Assembly: GCA_021229015.1 (NCBI GenBank)
Contig: CM037787.1
Coordinates: forward strand, 34,609,874 to 34,673,873
Length of the DNA stretch: 64,000 bases
Reading direction: 5' to 3'
Source of the DNA: Solen grandis
Lineage: Eukaryota; Mollusca; Bivalvia; Adapedonta; Solenidae
Shown here in pieces: positions 35,901 through 48,600 of the stretch (positions within the stretch are counted from its first letter, which is position 1; every line of letters starts with the position of its first letter). The translations under genes and the position numbers were made by a program. The notes below the pieces were generated by a model, which made no database searches, was not told the DNA's origin, and saw only the letters and a program-made list of their open reading frames with translations.

Positions 35901-36078
35901 ATCAGATATTTTTTATTGTACAGAACACATCTACTTTGAAAGTTTGCATTGTTTATGTAAATGATTTTGAATTATTTGTTATGAATTTTGAATTATTTAT
36001 TATGAATTATTATTATTTCTTCAGGAGAGTGAGTTTGACAGACTGGTCAAGAATTACACAGCATCTGTATCTGCATAG
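23924..36078 (+). CDS. COPE: Coatomer subunit epsilon (COPE), complete, 10 exons
   Basis: Epsilon-COP is the TPR-type alpha-solenoid subunit of the COPI coat; it binds alpha-COP and acts in retrograde Golgi-to-ER transport. Exons: 23924-24022, 27806-27969, 29408-29510, 30066-30115, 30757-30810, 32101-32182, 32857-33012, 34612-34680, 35237-35311, 36025-36078; all have GT/AG sites and consistent phase. The product is 301 aa (human 308). Matching motifs: start [36 protein letters not shown] (human [19 protein letters not shown]), [66 protein letters not shown], ending [17 protein letters not shown]. The start is the first Met and aligns with the family. Introns carry three TIR elements and two HINE-like elements. 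A possible 3' UTR intron starts at GTAAGT 36085. No lesions are seen; identification is firm. Confidence 0.96.
24497..25758. mobile_element. TIR element in COPE intron 1, 6-bp target duplication
   Basis: Ends CAGACCTGTGAACT (left) and AGTTCACAGGTCTG (right) are perfectly inverted for 14 bp, and GGAAAG borders both sides. Subterminal CTCCCG/CTCCCAC phrases recur at both ends. An interior block (near 24755-24820, CTTCCTAATTATGCA, GTGGAATACTCGGATAGTAT) is found inverted near 40930-41000, so related copies exist. No transposase is recognised. Confidence 0.75.
26461..27004. mobile_element. MITE in COPE intron 1, 33-bp TIR
   Basis: GGTGGTTTCGTCAAACTACC...GTTCGTCAAAC on the left is mirrored by GTTTGACGAACATTTAG...GATGAAACCACC on the right with a few mismatches. 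Further GTTTGACGAA-type phrases occur inside. No target duplication is obvious and there is no coding capacity. Confidence 0.7.
28224..29131 (+). mobile_element. HINE-like element A in COPE intron 2
   Basis: Begins after a T run with AGCTCACCTGAGC...GCTCAGGGTGAGC, then TGTCCGTCGTCCGTC, then about six tandem units of roughly 130-145 bp (GTTTACACACTAGAGGCC; CCTCAAACTTGGTCAGAATG; AGGTCAGTAGGTCAAATC). It ends TTGGCCCTCTTGT. Ends and unit sequence match element D at 53616-54197. The layout (subterminal inverted repeats, tandem core, 3' hairpin, T-rich target) matches that described for HINE/pearl elements. Frames such as 28926-29108 are repeat by-products. Confidence 0.75.
31098..31370 (+). repeat. 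Possible SINE relic in COPE intron 5
   Basis: GATGTCGGTTCAAACCCAG is B-box-like and is followed by AGAGGAAAGAGGAGGCT. The rest is diverged and no tail or target duplication could be placed. Confidence 0.3.
31465..32064. mobile_element. hAT-like MITE ending 36 bp before COPE exon 6
   Basis: The ends CAGGGGTGGAGAAATC and GATTTACGCCATCCCTG are inverted with a few mismatches; TATAT borders both sides. Subterminal ACTTGTCC...GGACAA phrases are mirrored (TGTCCACGGACAAC near 31496, GTTGTCCATGGACAAG near 31980). The right end lies 36 bp upstream of the COPE exon 6 acceptor, so the branch-point region is partly supplied by or squeezed next to the insertion. Confidence 0.7.
33521..34306 (+). mobile_element. 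HINE-like element B in COPE intron 7
   Basis: Starts AGCTCACCTGAGCACATAGTG with mirrored GTGAGC, then GTCCGTTATCCGTCCGTC. The core is about 150-180-bp units with CCCTGGGATCAAAATT and CAGAAACCACAAGGC, and it ends GGGCCATCTTGGCCCTCTTGT. The core is the reverse complement of the minus-strand element at 3259-5757, so the two belong to one subfamily. Confidence 0.75.
34386..34429 (+). repeat. Solitary core of the MITE hairpin
   Basis: ATAAACCAGACCAGCCTGCAAG and its mirror ACTCACAGGCTGGGTTTT resemble only the central hairpin of the TTAA MITE, without the CCCTTTCCC termini. It may be a decayed remnant or a related hairpin family. Confidence 0.4.
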
Positions 36079-36451
36079 TGTGGTAAGTTACCTTGGTGAT
36101 GGGTCAGGTGTCAAGGGTTAGGGTAAAGGTCACAGAGTCCTAGGTAAGAATTTGCCAAAATGTTGGAGTCCTCCTATATATCTCTGTAGGGACTGATCAG
36201 AAAACATTGAGCCCTTTTCCCAAAGTTGGGAGTCCTGGGTTACCTGATTAGGAGTTAGTGAGAACCCTGAATTACAAGAAGTTCAATAACATGAGAGACC
36301 TTTGAGGAACAGCAGATGTATAGTCCATCATCATTGAAGAGTAACAGCCACTTTCTTCTCTTGAAACTTTTGCATTTGACTATATATATTTATTTCATTA
36401 AGTGCGATCCGTGATACTGTTTGAATAGATATTATAATATTTATTTGGATA

Positions 36452-36457
36452 AATAAA
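36452..36457 (+). terminator. First AATAAA after the COPE stop
   Basis: AATAAA 374 nt downstream of the COPE stop. A second candidate is at 37145-37150, after possible UTR splice acceptors at 36543 and 37092. Which site is used cannot be decided from sequence. Confidence 0.4.
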
Positions 36458-37150
36458 TTGTTCTTATCCTCAGAATTGACTGATCTTTTCCTGCATATGC
36501 TTCATAATGTGACCTAATGTTTTACACATCTTATTTATTGCAGAGAGGATACCATACTGGACGAGCCTCATCTTCTTCATTGTCACCAGTTGTCATCTTT
36601 CAATTCAGCTTTCTATGTGGTGTATGAAAAATATAATTTGGTGTTTGTATGTAACTATATGAAGACTGACAAACATTCACTGTTAATTATTAAGTATACA
36701 TCACACATTTTGAACATTTACTGATTAGCTTAACAGAGATTACTCTGTGTTCAAATATGCATGGCTCATAAAATAAGGCAGTGGCCATATTTTTGTTAAG
36801 TTGTGTAAAACTAGTAATTTGAGTTAGGAATCTGAATATTGATGGGCCAGTGAGAAAAATGGATGGGCCTGAAAGTTTGACTTGGGGTCTTAATCAACTA
36901 ATATATCTGTCATATAGGTCATATAGTGGGTATTTGCAGATTTTAAATTAGTATTTGTTTGTAGAAAATTACATCATATTTTACATTGGATAAATGAACA
37001 AAATAAAGTCTGAAAATCTACACCTTATCTAATTTAAGAGGATATAATGTGTAATTATGACATGTGTTAATTTTTTTCTCTTGTCTTGGCAGAGATCTGT
37101 GTCTACTTTTGATGAAGTAGCTTGTAGTGCATACATTTAAAAGAAATAAA

Positions 37151-39752
37151 TTTATCTCTTAATGTCATGTTTAAAAAGTTTAATTATTTTGTCAAAGAAA
37201 ACCTAACAAAAATAGAAATGGGTTTTCTATTCTTTATTTTTAAGGGAAAGTTTGGTAAATTTAAACCAATGTTTGGGGATTACAAAATAATACTGTATAA
37301 GACCTATGTTATTTATATAAAATTGTAAAGGTCCTTGGGGACATATTAACTCATATCATGTTGACCAATTACTCCTCTCTGTCACCATAACATACAGTGA
37401 TTAAATATGTCTCTAAGTTCCTGTGAAAATGTAAATAAAATGAAAATATGAATATATATATTTGTTGTGGTTTATTCCATATCAAAGCCTGAAAGAAAAG
37501 GACATGGAGATCCAAACCTCTTGGACAATAACAAATTGATATATACAAGAATATACACAATGACATATACAATGTTTCCTTGTCCAGTGCTTAAAACTAA
37601 AGGATGGTAAAGTCCTAACATTAACAGTACCAGTTACCACTAGGGAGAATGAAAATGACTGCATCAAAATAATACATTAAAGGCAAGGACAGTATACCAA
37701 TGAATTAATTAGCTGTGAATCACTTATTAACTTTCTTAGTACTTGTTACATTGGCCAGCAAGGCTCTTGCAACATCCCCAAGGTAAAGGGTTCAATCCTC
37801 AATATAGGCCTGGTAAAAAGCTGAACTCAAACTGCTTTGCCAAGGTAAGTATTGATCAGCAGGGATGATCCTGCTTAAAAAAGTTAATAAAATCTCATTT
37901 TGTCTAAGTAAGTGTGAATATATTCATGTCCATTGAGAGATCAAAATCCAGTGTATGACTGGTTCACATTTTTATGAGGGATTTTTCTCTCGAAAACAAA
38001 AACGAAGCAATGACCTATTAAACAAAGATTGGCAACTAGTCTAATCTCAAAAAAGCATGCAGCATATTGTCCAATTCTCGCAAAGTCACATTTTCAAATA
38101 TCTCCTATTCGTTTGATTATATATGAAAGTAAATTGTATCCTACAATAAAGCATTATGTTTCCATCAAATGGATGCGTCATTTATTAAAATTTGTCATGG
38201 ACTAAAAGTTTTATGTAAAACTAGAAAAGTGCCAACATGAAAGGAACTACATAAATTTTCTTGTTTTTCAGCTACACAGGTTGTATTTAAATCATGATTT
38301 AATGCAGTTTAAACAAACTGAAAATAGTTCCTTGCATTAGAGAAATGATTATTTTATAATATGGTTACATTTTCATCATTGATTTTACCACATATTTTAA
38401 AAAAAAAATTGCAAATTCAATGATCTGCTGTGTGCCTAAACAATATTTTCTACTTTTTTTAAACAGTAGATTCCTATCTCTAATTAAAAGATCTTTGAAC
38501 AAAGTCACATTAACTGATTATCACGTTAGTGCATTTCTAATGCTTCGCCGCATTAATACATTTCGGACAGATTCAGCGCTATTGTCGAGTAAATCCGAAT
38601 TTTTTTTGACAAAATCGAGAAATTAACGAGTGCTTAAGAAAAAAATACTGGTAACTCAACCCAACTCTTTATGTTTTTATGAATTAACTTGTTTCTTAGA
38701 TTCTTCATTATTCATATAATGTGATGACAAGTCGTATTTACAATAGGTGCATATGCTTTTTCTGCATACTCTGACGCACAATCGACGTCGCACGTGACGG
38801 AAACGTAATTTTGGCTTAAAATCAAAATCATAATGATTACGTTCAAGCCCTGGGCTTGAATTATATACTGATCATTACTCACAAAAATGCAACTAGCGTA
38901 CTGATAGGGTACGCCCTGACCAGGACTCGTGCCCGGAACTTAAATTGTTGCGTTCCGGGCTAAGTTAGTAGCCTCCACTAACCGGCCCCCACAAACTGAG
39001 TTCACCGGGCACAAGTCCTTTGCATACAGGCCTTTTTTTCGGTGTTTTGGGGAAAAGTGGCGTGTCCTTTCAGGAGGGGAAAATATGTTAATCAGGGGAA
39101 AATTTAAATATGAAGAAAACATTAAAGAACACACTAATTATGCTCTAACTGAAACACACTTGTTTATTTTTATTTCATTTTATAATTAAATTTACAATAA
39201 TATGTCTCTGTTGCTTTCCTTTCGTGTCATTTTTTTAAAAATGAAAATACGTTTTTTGTCATTGAAATTTTTAGATTGAAATTGGGAAAAATCCTAAAAA
39301 AGTATACTTTTTAATGAGGGGAATGTGGCCAATATTCGGCCCCAAAATCAACATAAAAAAGGACATGGCATATAACATCACTTTGTGAGATTTTAGTAAG
39401 GGCAAAGCAACCTAGATAAATAGCCTACTGCTTTGTTATGTCTTCAGGGCTTTCAGGGGCCCACCAAATTATTCAGTGGCCCACCTTGTGAGCATGAAAA
39501 AAAAAAACATGAAAACAACATTTAATCATGTGTTACTCTCGGCACAGAAACAGTTTGGCAACAAACACAGCAAAGAGCCACTCAGGGTTTTTATTCCATC
39601 TTTGGGGAAGCTGCCTACCGCCCTTCAGAAGGGGAATTTTCGAAAATGTAAACAAGGAAAAAAAACACATGCAATGCAGTTATCATCTGAGGAAATTTCA
39701 ATTGTTCAATTAGCAAAAATTTGCATAAAGGCATTAAATTGATCCCATTGTT
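37151..39752. other. COPE-SNUPN intergenic, no gene recognised
   Basis: AT-rich sequence without exon-like segments. A weak B-box-like GGGTTCAATCCTC lies near 37787. Short frames at 37369-37667, 38420-38626, 38940-39134 and 39476-39742 show no domain or neighbouring splice signals that support them. Confidence 0.5.
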
Positions 39753-40738
39753 AATCCCCCGCCGCGAAGCGGGAGGGGGGTTATAGGAATGCCCTCCGTC
39801 CGTCCGTCAGTCCGTCCGTCAGGCCGTCAGTCCGTCAGTGTGTCCGAAACACTTTCTTGTCCGCACCATATCTCATGAATGCTTGGACATATTTTCTTCA
39901 AACTGGGCTAAAATGTTAACCTCATTGAGCTGATGTGCAGAAGGAATGAGGCGGTCACGCTGGCTCAAGGTCAAGGTCATACTTGAAGGTCAAATGTTAT
40001 TTTCGTGTCCGCTCCATATCTCATGAACGCTTGGACACATTTTCTTCAAACTCGGCTAAAATGTTAACCTCATTGAGCTGATGTGCAGAAGGCATGAGGC
40101 GGTCACGCTGGCTCAAGGTCAAGGTCATACTTGAAGGTCAAATGTTATTTTCGTGTCCGCTCCATATCTCATGAACGCTTGGACACATTTTCTTCAAACT
40201 CGGCAAAATGTTAACCTCATTGAGCTGATGTGCAGAAGGCAGGCGGTCATGCTGGCTCAAGGTCAAGGTCATACTTGCAGGTCAAATGTTATTTTCGTGT
40301 CCGCTCCATATCTCATTCAGGAGTGTTCCCCTTGCCTTACACAGACCACTTCTTGACCTGGATTGCACTTCCACAGTGCTTTATTGTACTCTGTAAATAA
40401 TAGTATGTCATGTTCACAATCATACAAATTATTTCATGATATATAAAGTTTTTAATTGAGTTACACATGTACTTTGTGGTTACCTATCACATCCTATACT
40501 TCATTGATGTTCACTTTTTGTACTGTTTCCCATGTAAAACTTGTCAGTAAACTTTTAATATATGTGCCTCCGAATTCTGAAATTCATACATAACTCCGGA
40601 AAGTTAAATTGTCTTAAACTGATCTTCTATGTCTGCTACAACCATGCCAGGTTAAGGTGAACATAATCCTATGACCAAACAAATTCTAATATTTGGCCAG
40701 CGGCGGGGGATATAGCTGTCCTTTGGACTGCCTTGTTT
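39753..40738 (+). mobile_element. Pearl-like element with tandem core
   Basis: Opens with CCCCGCCGCGAAGCGGG (hairpin), then a run of GTCCGTCCGTCAG, then about three units of roughly 150 bp (CGTGTCCGCTCCATATCTCATGAA; ACATTTTCTTCAAACTCGGC; GGTCACGCTGGCTCAAGGTCAAGG). It closes with GCGGCGGGGGATATAGC near 40700. The overall plan resembles the HINE-like elements but the termini differ, so it is a separate family. Confidence 0.6.
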
Positions 40739-42630
40739 ATATATTGCTTTCATGTAGTTACCTGTAAAATTTCCTAAACTCATAATGCAAACCGATTTAT
40801 CAATTGGTTTAAAAATACAGTGGCCATCAAACCTTGTTGATGTTTATCGCAAATGGTGATGATTGTGCAACTTAAGCAGTAAAACAATAGCCGGTAGAGA
40901 GGGTGAAAGATGTTAACTGACATTATGAAAGATACTATCCGAGTATTCCACATCATTGCATGCATAATTAGGAAGCATTAGAAAGCGTTTTGATTGGATA
41001 ACTTGCGCCTTTTCATTGGTTCTTTATCTGCCCATAGCAAGTGCTATACAGTATAGAGCGATATGCGTTATTTACTTTCACTTTTTTTTTCTTTAAAGTT
41101 AATGGGTGGGGAAATCGTAATCTTCGGGGAATTTTTATTTCTTAAAGGGGAAAAATATCGTTTTTTTACCAAGTGGAAGCCGCTGTTTAACAGCGGCTGT
41201 TATAGAAGGGAAAAAAACCTGGCCACAGTTAAATGCTAGTCGCCAAGATGGACTACCAACCTTAGAAAAACACTCGCCCACATCGAAAAGTGGTTGCCCA
41301 AGGCAAGTGGGCGCCCGTTAATTTCCATCCCTGCCTCAGGGGTGTAATATTCCTTTAGATTACTCGCCCTGCCTAACACTTTCAGAATATTTCATATACA
41401 AATACATACAGGTAGTACAGTAGATATAAGAAACAATCTCAAGAAAATGAGTAGATGACAGTATTTATTGTCCAATTTTTTGACCATTAAGTCTTCATCA
41501 GGGAAGATAGTATTTGGGGTAGTAAAATCAAGAAAATTTCAAAGATAATTTCTGACTTTTCACTCTCCCTGGGCTAATTTTCACTGGCCAGGGTGAGCAG
41601 GCCATTGAAATTTTACACTCTTGAGCCCATACTAAAAAAAGGAAAAAAATCACGAAGCAAAGAAATATGCATAGGACTAACCGATCATATACAAACAAGT
41701 TTATTTTTCCTTTCAGTTGCTAACTTGCTACAAATTACTTTTTCAATGAAATATTCCAACAGACCATTTCACCAGGGTTTTGGCAATACTCGATGTAACT
41801 GGCTGATTTAAACTGACCAATCAATGAATTGGGGGGAACAATTTCAAGTTTGTTTATTTTCCATTTATTGAACAATGTGTGGAATTGTACTCCAGCAGGT
41901 AGATTAGGTGTATGGGGAGTACTTGTACATAAGTTTATATCTCATCTCGTAATAAAATGGTCTGTACATTTTTCACTGTTGGCAAATGAATATTTCAACC
42001 TTATCATTAAAAAAAAAGAAAAAATATTCCAGAAAAAAAGTGATAAACTGTCTAAAATATTAGTGTTTGATCTAGGATTTGAAAGGGGGGAAAATTTTTA
42101 AATATACAAAGGAATTCTTAAAAATATTGAGGCAAATGCATCATGCCGTGTTTGATACGTTAAGGAATGTCTGTAATAGCCCTTTTTTAGTGCGACATCA
42201 TGAATATTTGTTTTGTCTGCTAACCACAGTTCTATACGGCATAATAAGTAAGTTGTAGAATGGTTCTTTGTAGAGCTCTATTATAAAGTGGTTAGTAGCA
42301 CAGGAAATCATGAGAATGATATAACATCAAAGTTTTGATTTCAAGTTACCTGGTAGGATTATCCTTGCCAGTAATAAATAAATAAGTACTCTGTGTTTAT
42401 GACCAGCTTCCTTAGATAATGTGAAATGTCCCACTTCAGCTCATTAAGGATGCTTGAGTCACGCAATTGCGTGTTCTAGATCAGACACTGAAACATGACT
42501 CACCAAAAGAGGAAAATACAGTGGTTAAATATGGAGATTTAAGACTTTCCCTCCTTCAGAAATCACATGTCAATATGCTGTATAAAACCTGTTCAGACAG
42601 AATTGGCTTCAGTTGGAATATGATTTAACT
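40739..42630. other. Intergenic; upstream region of SNUPN with TE debris
   Basis: A segment near 40930-41000 is an inverted relative of the interior of the 24497-25758 element. Near 41316 the sequence TTAATTTCCATCCCTG looks like a solitary hAT-like terminus. The SNUPN promoter and a non-coding first exon are probably here or just upstream, since an acceptor (GTGTTTATAG) sits at about 42642. Confidence 0.4.
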
Positions 42631-42678
42631 CTGTGTTTATAGGGAGTAATATCCACAGTACATATATCAGTTTCAGCC

Positions 42679-45600
42679 ATGGATGAACTGGCAGAGAGCC
42701 TGTCCAACAGTTTCTCTGTGTCCAGTGATCCCAACAGTACTGCTGCCCCTCACCCCAGGTTCGCTGACTACAAGAAGAAGGCTAGCGGCCCAGATCAGGA
42801 CAAGAGAAGGCAACTTATATTAGAACAGCAAAAAGAGTAAATATTTTTCCTTCCATTTACTTAACTTTGATAAAACAGAAGTGATAGAATGATATATTCT
42901 GTCACTGTTATCTTAGGATTTTGAATCTTCAATAGATTTACAAAAATATTTACAGTCTCTTTTAGCCAAGCTGATTGAGCATCCGTATCAGGAGGTCATA
43001 GGTTAGATCCTCAGCTACGACATACCAAAGTTGTGAAAAATACCTCACGTCCACGGCATGTGATACTACAGTATGGCAGCACTATATTTGTTACAAGTAG
43101 ACGTAGCCTCCAAATGACTGAAATACTGTAGATGGGACGTTAACTCAACAAACATTCCTTAGAAATGCTATACTTTTGATACTAACTCTATGTTTATAGT
43201 TGCAGAAAAAAAAAAAATGATTATAATTTCAATCCATGTGATATTGTCCTTCGCAGACGACTTTTTGAGTTATTCTCCTCCAAAGCTGCTTTAATAAGTC
43301 AAGTTTTTTTGTTATCAGTCGGAGAATTGATTTTGCAAACCATGCACGACGCCTGGTGGATGACACATGGGAGGATCTTGATGATTTTGATGACGATGAG
43401 GGGGAAGAGATGGAGGTTTCAGAAGTTAAGGTCAAGAGAGCCTACAGACCTGGTAAATACTATAGGAACCAGGTCAGTTTAAATTATTTTTCTTGATTAT
43501 TTATTGGAAACAAATTTTTTTATGGTTCCTATAAGTAAATTGCTATTTTGCTCTATGAGGAGTCTTGAAAAATGTATGCCCTCGTTAGAGGTCAGACCCA
43601 AACCTTTGTCACTGGGCCTTGGCATCCAGGAATTAGGTACATATTTCTATGGTCTTGATTGTGGATGTCTGAAACAAACCACTTTCAAATGACTTCCTGC
43701 TTAATATACTATTAGGCTAAAACTTTTCATGAAATCAGTTGTTCATGTTGATCATTGAACTAAAATCAAAGAACAAGAACAGAAAACAGATAAAGTGTAT
43801 TTCTTTTACTACAAGTTCCATCATGTAGGAAAGGCATTATTACAAAGTTAAAAGCATAGACATATCATCAATTTGCTAGTTAAGTGGTGTCATACAGTCT
43901 AAAGACAGCTCAGTTTAACACATTATGTAGTTTTGAACCCTAAGCACAGACTTGACCGTCCCCGGTGGCCGAGTGGTTTGAGCGTCCGCCTTGGGAGCGG
44001 GAGGTCGTGGGTTCGATCCCCGGCTGCGACATACCAAAGTCGTAAAAAATGGTACTGTTATAGCTCCCTTGCTTAGCTCAGCATGTAAGGGTAGTTGCTG
44101 GACTGGTTGGCCTGGTATCAGGATAATGTGACTGGGTGTGGTATCATGCCACATGTCTACGGTGTGATACTGCATTGTGGCAGCACTGTATCTGCCTCAA
44201 GTAGACATCGTCTCCAAATGACTGAAATACTGTCGATGGGATGTTAAACCCAACAAACAAACAAAGATAAGCACAGAGTTGAGATGGAACTTCACTGTGT
44301 AGGGGTATTGAAATGACTCAACCCTCTGGAGATATACATAGCACACAGAGTAATGACCATGCTGTATTACAGATCATGTTGTCAGAATGGATGGTTGACG
44401 TACCGGAAGACTTTGAGGAGGAATGGTTGATGGTGGCATGTCCGTGGGGGAAGAGATGTCTCGTCGTCTCATCATATGTGAGTAGTGTCACTGTGTCAGA
44501 GTGTGTGATTGGATGTTGTTTATATCTATTTAACACTTTTTTGCTTTCAGGGTTGTTAAAATACTCTTGGTATGTATAGCTGTGCTCCTTTAGTAAGACT
44601 CAGCCAAACATCTAGTAATAAGTCTACAAATTCCTCCCAAGCTTGTTATTCTGTTGGGAGTATTAATGGAATACTATTTGCCAATACCTGTTTAAGCAGT
44701 AGATAACATTTTAAAACCTGATCAGACAAAAAATTGTATGCAGTCAAGTCTTGCATTTCAGTTTTTGATTGATTTAGAAATGCATATCTACCTTGATGTA
44801 CTGATAAGTTTTGTTGGTTGCTTAAGGTGGTGTCCCTGTAATGGTTCCGCTACATTTCGGATCTCGTGGCCTTTCACAGAGATAACCAAGTTTTCCTAAT
44901 GTTTCATTAGGATACCTTAGTTATCTTGGTAGAGTTAAGTGGTCCAAGATGTAGTGGAACCATTACAGGGACTTCACCTTAAGATTGATTTATTGTTACT
45001 CTACCTGCAGGGCTCTACTATTGCCTATGGTAGGAATGGTAACCGTGTCAACTCGTTCCCGTCTTACCTGCCAGGTGGGAACCGTCAGCAGTACAGGAAT
45101 ACCAATAAAGGTGAATATTGTTCAGTGTAAATGGATAAGATATGATAATTTAGTTGTTTTCATTTTCAGGTGATTAATTAATTCTAAATATTTGTATAAA
45201 TGTTAATCCCTTGCAGATAATACAGTCAAACTTGTAATAGCGGTCACGTGTATTAAGCGGTCACCATGACTTCATGTCAGGTCCTCCCGAGCAAATTCTT
45301 CTTTAATTGTCGTGTAATAAGCGGTCACTTGTCTTATGCGGTCACCTTAAAAGGGGATAGCCATACTTCAAAGGAGTCCTAATTAGTGGTCAACCAGCTG
45401 GTGTGTTCCCGCACCGAACGCGTGCCCATTAATCCCCTGCTCCCCACCCACTGGCATTATTAGCACACTTCCGTTGGCAAACTTACAGTGTTTGCCAACG
45501 TCACGCTGTTTGCGAAGGGCTAGCTTAACCAATCAACCATCAATGAGTGTTTTAATTATGATTGCCTTTTATCTATGCATAGTTTGAAGTTTGATGAAAT

Positions 45601-48600
45601 ACGCATCATGTATATGAACAGTTATGCACTCGATTCTTCTACGTTCCATTTGCTCGGCTGACTAGATGATCGCCGATCGGTGTTAATGTTGGAATTATGA
45701 ATGCGTAATTATATGTGGACATCTTTTATCTTTTGAGAGTTATAAAGGTGTTTTTATTAATTGTTTGATCAAAGAACATCGACTATTTGCTGCTAAAAAC
45801 AAGAAATTGCTAGTGATATAAAATGGAATATTTAGAACATAACGGTAATGTGTCCGCGTATGCCATCATATCTAAACGAAATTTTCTGACGCTAGAAAAC
45901 AGAATGAAAGTTCTGAAACTTCCCGAAGCTGGGAAAAACTCGGGAATAATCGCAGCTGAATTTAACAATGGCTTGATCCAGATCCAGAATATCTCAAAAA
46001 GGGAACGGAAATTACTTGAAGAGTTTGAGAGAGCGAACATTCAGAGTTAAAAAGATCATGGCGAACAACACCCAACGTTAATTTAACGATATCTGTTACC
46101 GCTGGTTTCTTAACGCAGCATCAAAACAAGTTCCTGTGTCTGGCCCACTTATGAGTTATTTAACTTTTTTAACATACATGTTTATTTTTGATATATTCAT
46201 ACATGTGCTTATCAGTTGAATATTTACTTTGTTATGGGTATAAGACTCAGAAAGAGAGAGAGATAAAAATTGAAAGGGGGAGGAAAGGAAGAATTTGTGT
46301 ATAGGTATACATATAAAAAGGTAAAAATACATACATACATACAAACAAGCATATATACCAGGGATCAAATTTAGTTTTTTGGGCCACTGGCAAAAAAATG
46401 CCAGTCCAATAATTTGTTACTGGCTAAACCCCAGTTAGTACTAGCAGTTGTAAAGAACGACCATTTTACATAGCCCGCATTGATAAAATAGGATAAAAGA
46501 ATAACAACATCAACTCTCCTTAATGTTTTGTTTTAAGAAATCTTAGTTATTGTCATGAAAACATATACATAATATAATATCGGCCATTTTTGATAGTACA
46601 TGTCAATGTATACAGGGATCAAATTTTAATTCTTTCAGAGTGCGAGTGCCGAAATGAAGTACTTGCAAAAATGTGCGAGTCCATTTCATAAGTTCCGTTT
46701 TTGTTTTGCAAAATTGATTTTTTATGATTTTGTATATTTAATTACAACACAACTGCCAATGTATCATGATAACTTATGCATTTTGTTTCTAACTAAAATA
46801 AAATGAATTAATGGTAAACATTAGTGTTGTATAAGCAAAAACTGTTAAAGAACTTAGTACCAAGAGATCTCTAGATTGATCACCCTAAGCATTTTATGAT
46901 TTATACTCTTATGGGCCACTACCAAGATTGTACAAATCATAGCCCTATGGTGATAAATGACCCCACACCAGGGGTCACTTGTTTTACATAGAGTTATATA
47001 GGAAAATCTTAAAAAATCTTCTTCCATGAATGCATAAGGCCTAGAGCTTAGATATTTGGTATGAAGCATCATCTTATGGGCCACTACCAAGATTGTACAA
47101 ATCATAGCCCAATGGTGATAAATGACCCCGCACCAGGGGTCACTTGTTTTACACAGAGTTAAATAGGAAAATCTTAAAAAATCTTCTTCTATGAATCCAT
47201 AAGGCCTAGAGCTTAGATATTTGGTATGTAGCATCATCTTATGGGCCACTACCAAGATTGTACAAATCATAGCCCAATGGTGATAAATGACCCCACACCA
47301 GGGGTCACTTGTTTTACATAGAGTTAAATAGGAAAATCTTAAAAAATCTTCTATGAATCAATAAGGCCTAGAGCTTAGATTTTTGGTATGTAGTAGCATC
47401 TAATGGTTCATTACAAAGATTTTCAAAGTCTTGGCCCTACGGTGATAAATGACCCTGCGCCCAAGTCTTCTCTGAAACCATATGGCCCATTGCTTAGATA
47501 TTTGGTGTGTAGTATTGTCAGGGGTAAAATGTTTTAGATTAAGTTATATCAGAATCCTTGTCTGTTTAAAAACCTTGACATCAGTTGAAGCAATGGTACT
47601 CAGGTGAGCGATTCAGGGCCATCATGGCCCTCTTGTTAAAAGATCCCATTACCTGCCTACAGTTGAAAAATAAATATGGGCAGGTTATTGCCAACAACTT
47701 TATGAAGATGACATGGAGGCTGTATTTGTAGTAAGACTGGCATGACCATAGAGAGTGATGTGCCCTTTAGTGTTTATTATACTTTTTGTGATGAAAGTGG
47801 TATTGCTGGGGTATAAAGTACCTTTACTTAAAGAAAAAAAAAGATATTCAAGTAAAGTCTTAGAGGAACATTCAATAAGGATATAACCAACAAAATTTGT
47901 ATTTTTTATCCCTGTCCTACTTCCAATTGACTGTAGGAAAATGATTTCTCTCACTCACCCTACAAGAGAAATTTAGTAGTGTATCAAACTCACCCCTTTA
48001 CTTTGCCCTCACCATCAAGCAAAGTTTAATTTGTCATAATTCCTAGTATTTCCTACCCCAAGGGCAGTTCTGGAATAGCCCTAAAGAGAGAATCTTGTTT
48101 ATATTGCAGGTAATGCAATCCTGGACTGTATTTATCACGAAGTGGAGAAAACCTTTTATGTACTTGACATTATGAACTGGAGAGACAACCCTGTGTATGA
48201 CAGTGAAGTATGTACTTAATTCATCTATATATTTGGAAAATAAGATATGTTTGAACAGCTTTTCAAGATTTCTTAGATAGGGCCATTTTTAGTCCCCTAG
48301 AAGGTACCAGAGGGGGTGGGGGGGCTCTCTGGCCAAGAGGGTAAAAAAGTTGCTGACTTTAACACTCACTCAGCCCCTCACCCCATGGGTTCGAATCCCA
48401 ACAGGGTCATTCGGATTTGCATGTGAGGAAGCTTTCCAGCTGGCTTGCAGTAGGTCAGTAGTTCTACCCGGATGCCTCCATGCATTTGGGGTCTTCCTCC
48501 ACCTGTAATTAGCTGGACATTGCTATATGACTGAAATACTGTCGAAGCGACAGTAAACTCAAATAGTCAAGTCTAGTCAAGTCACCAGAGGGGACTATAG

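Noticed and set aside
36079..37150. Additional COPE coding exons after 36078
   Set aside because: The stop at 36076-36078 gives a family-length protein; later splice-like signals can only concern the 3' UTR.
46359..46630. Two CAGGGATCAAATTT termini 254 bp apart as one element
   Set aside because: They are in direct, not inverted, orientation and diverge after about 14 bp; at most they are solitary ends of two hAT-like copies.
46854..47270. 138-codon ORF on the minus strand with internal repeats
   Set aside because: The protein repeats simply mirror the 180-bp DNA units of the HINE-like element.
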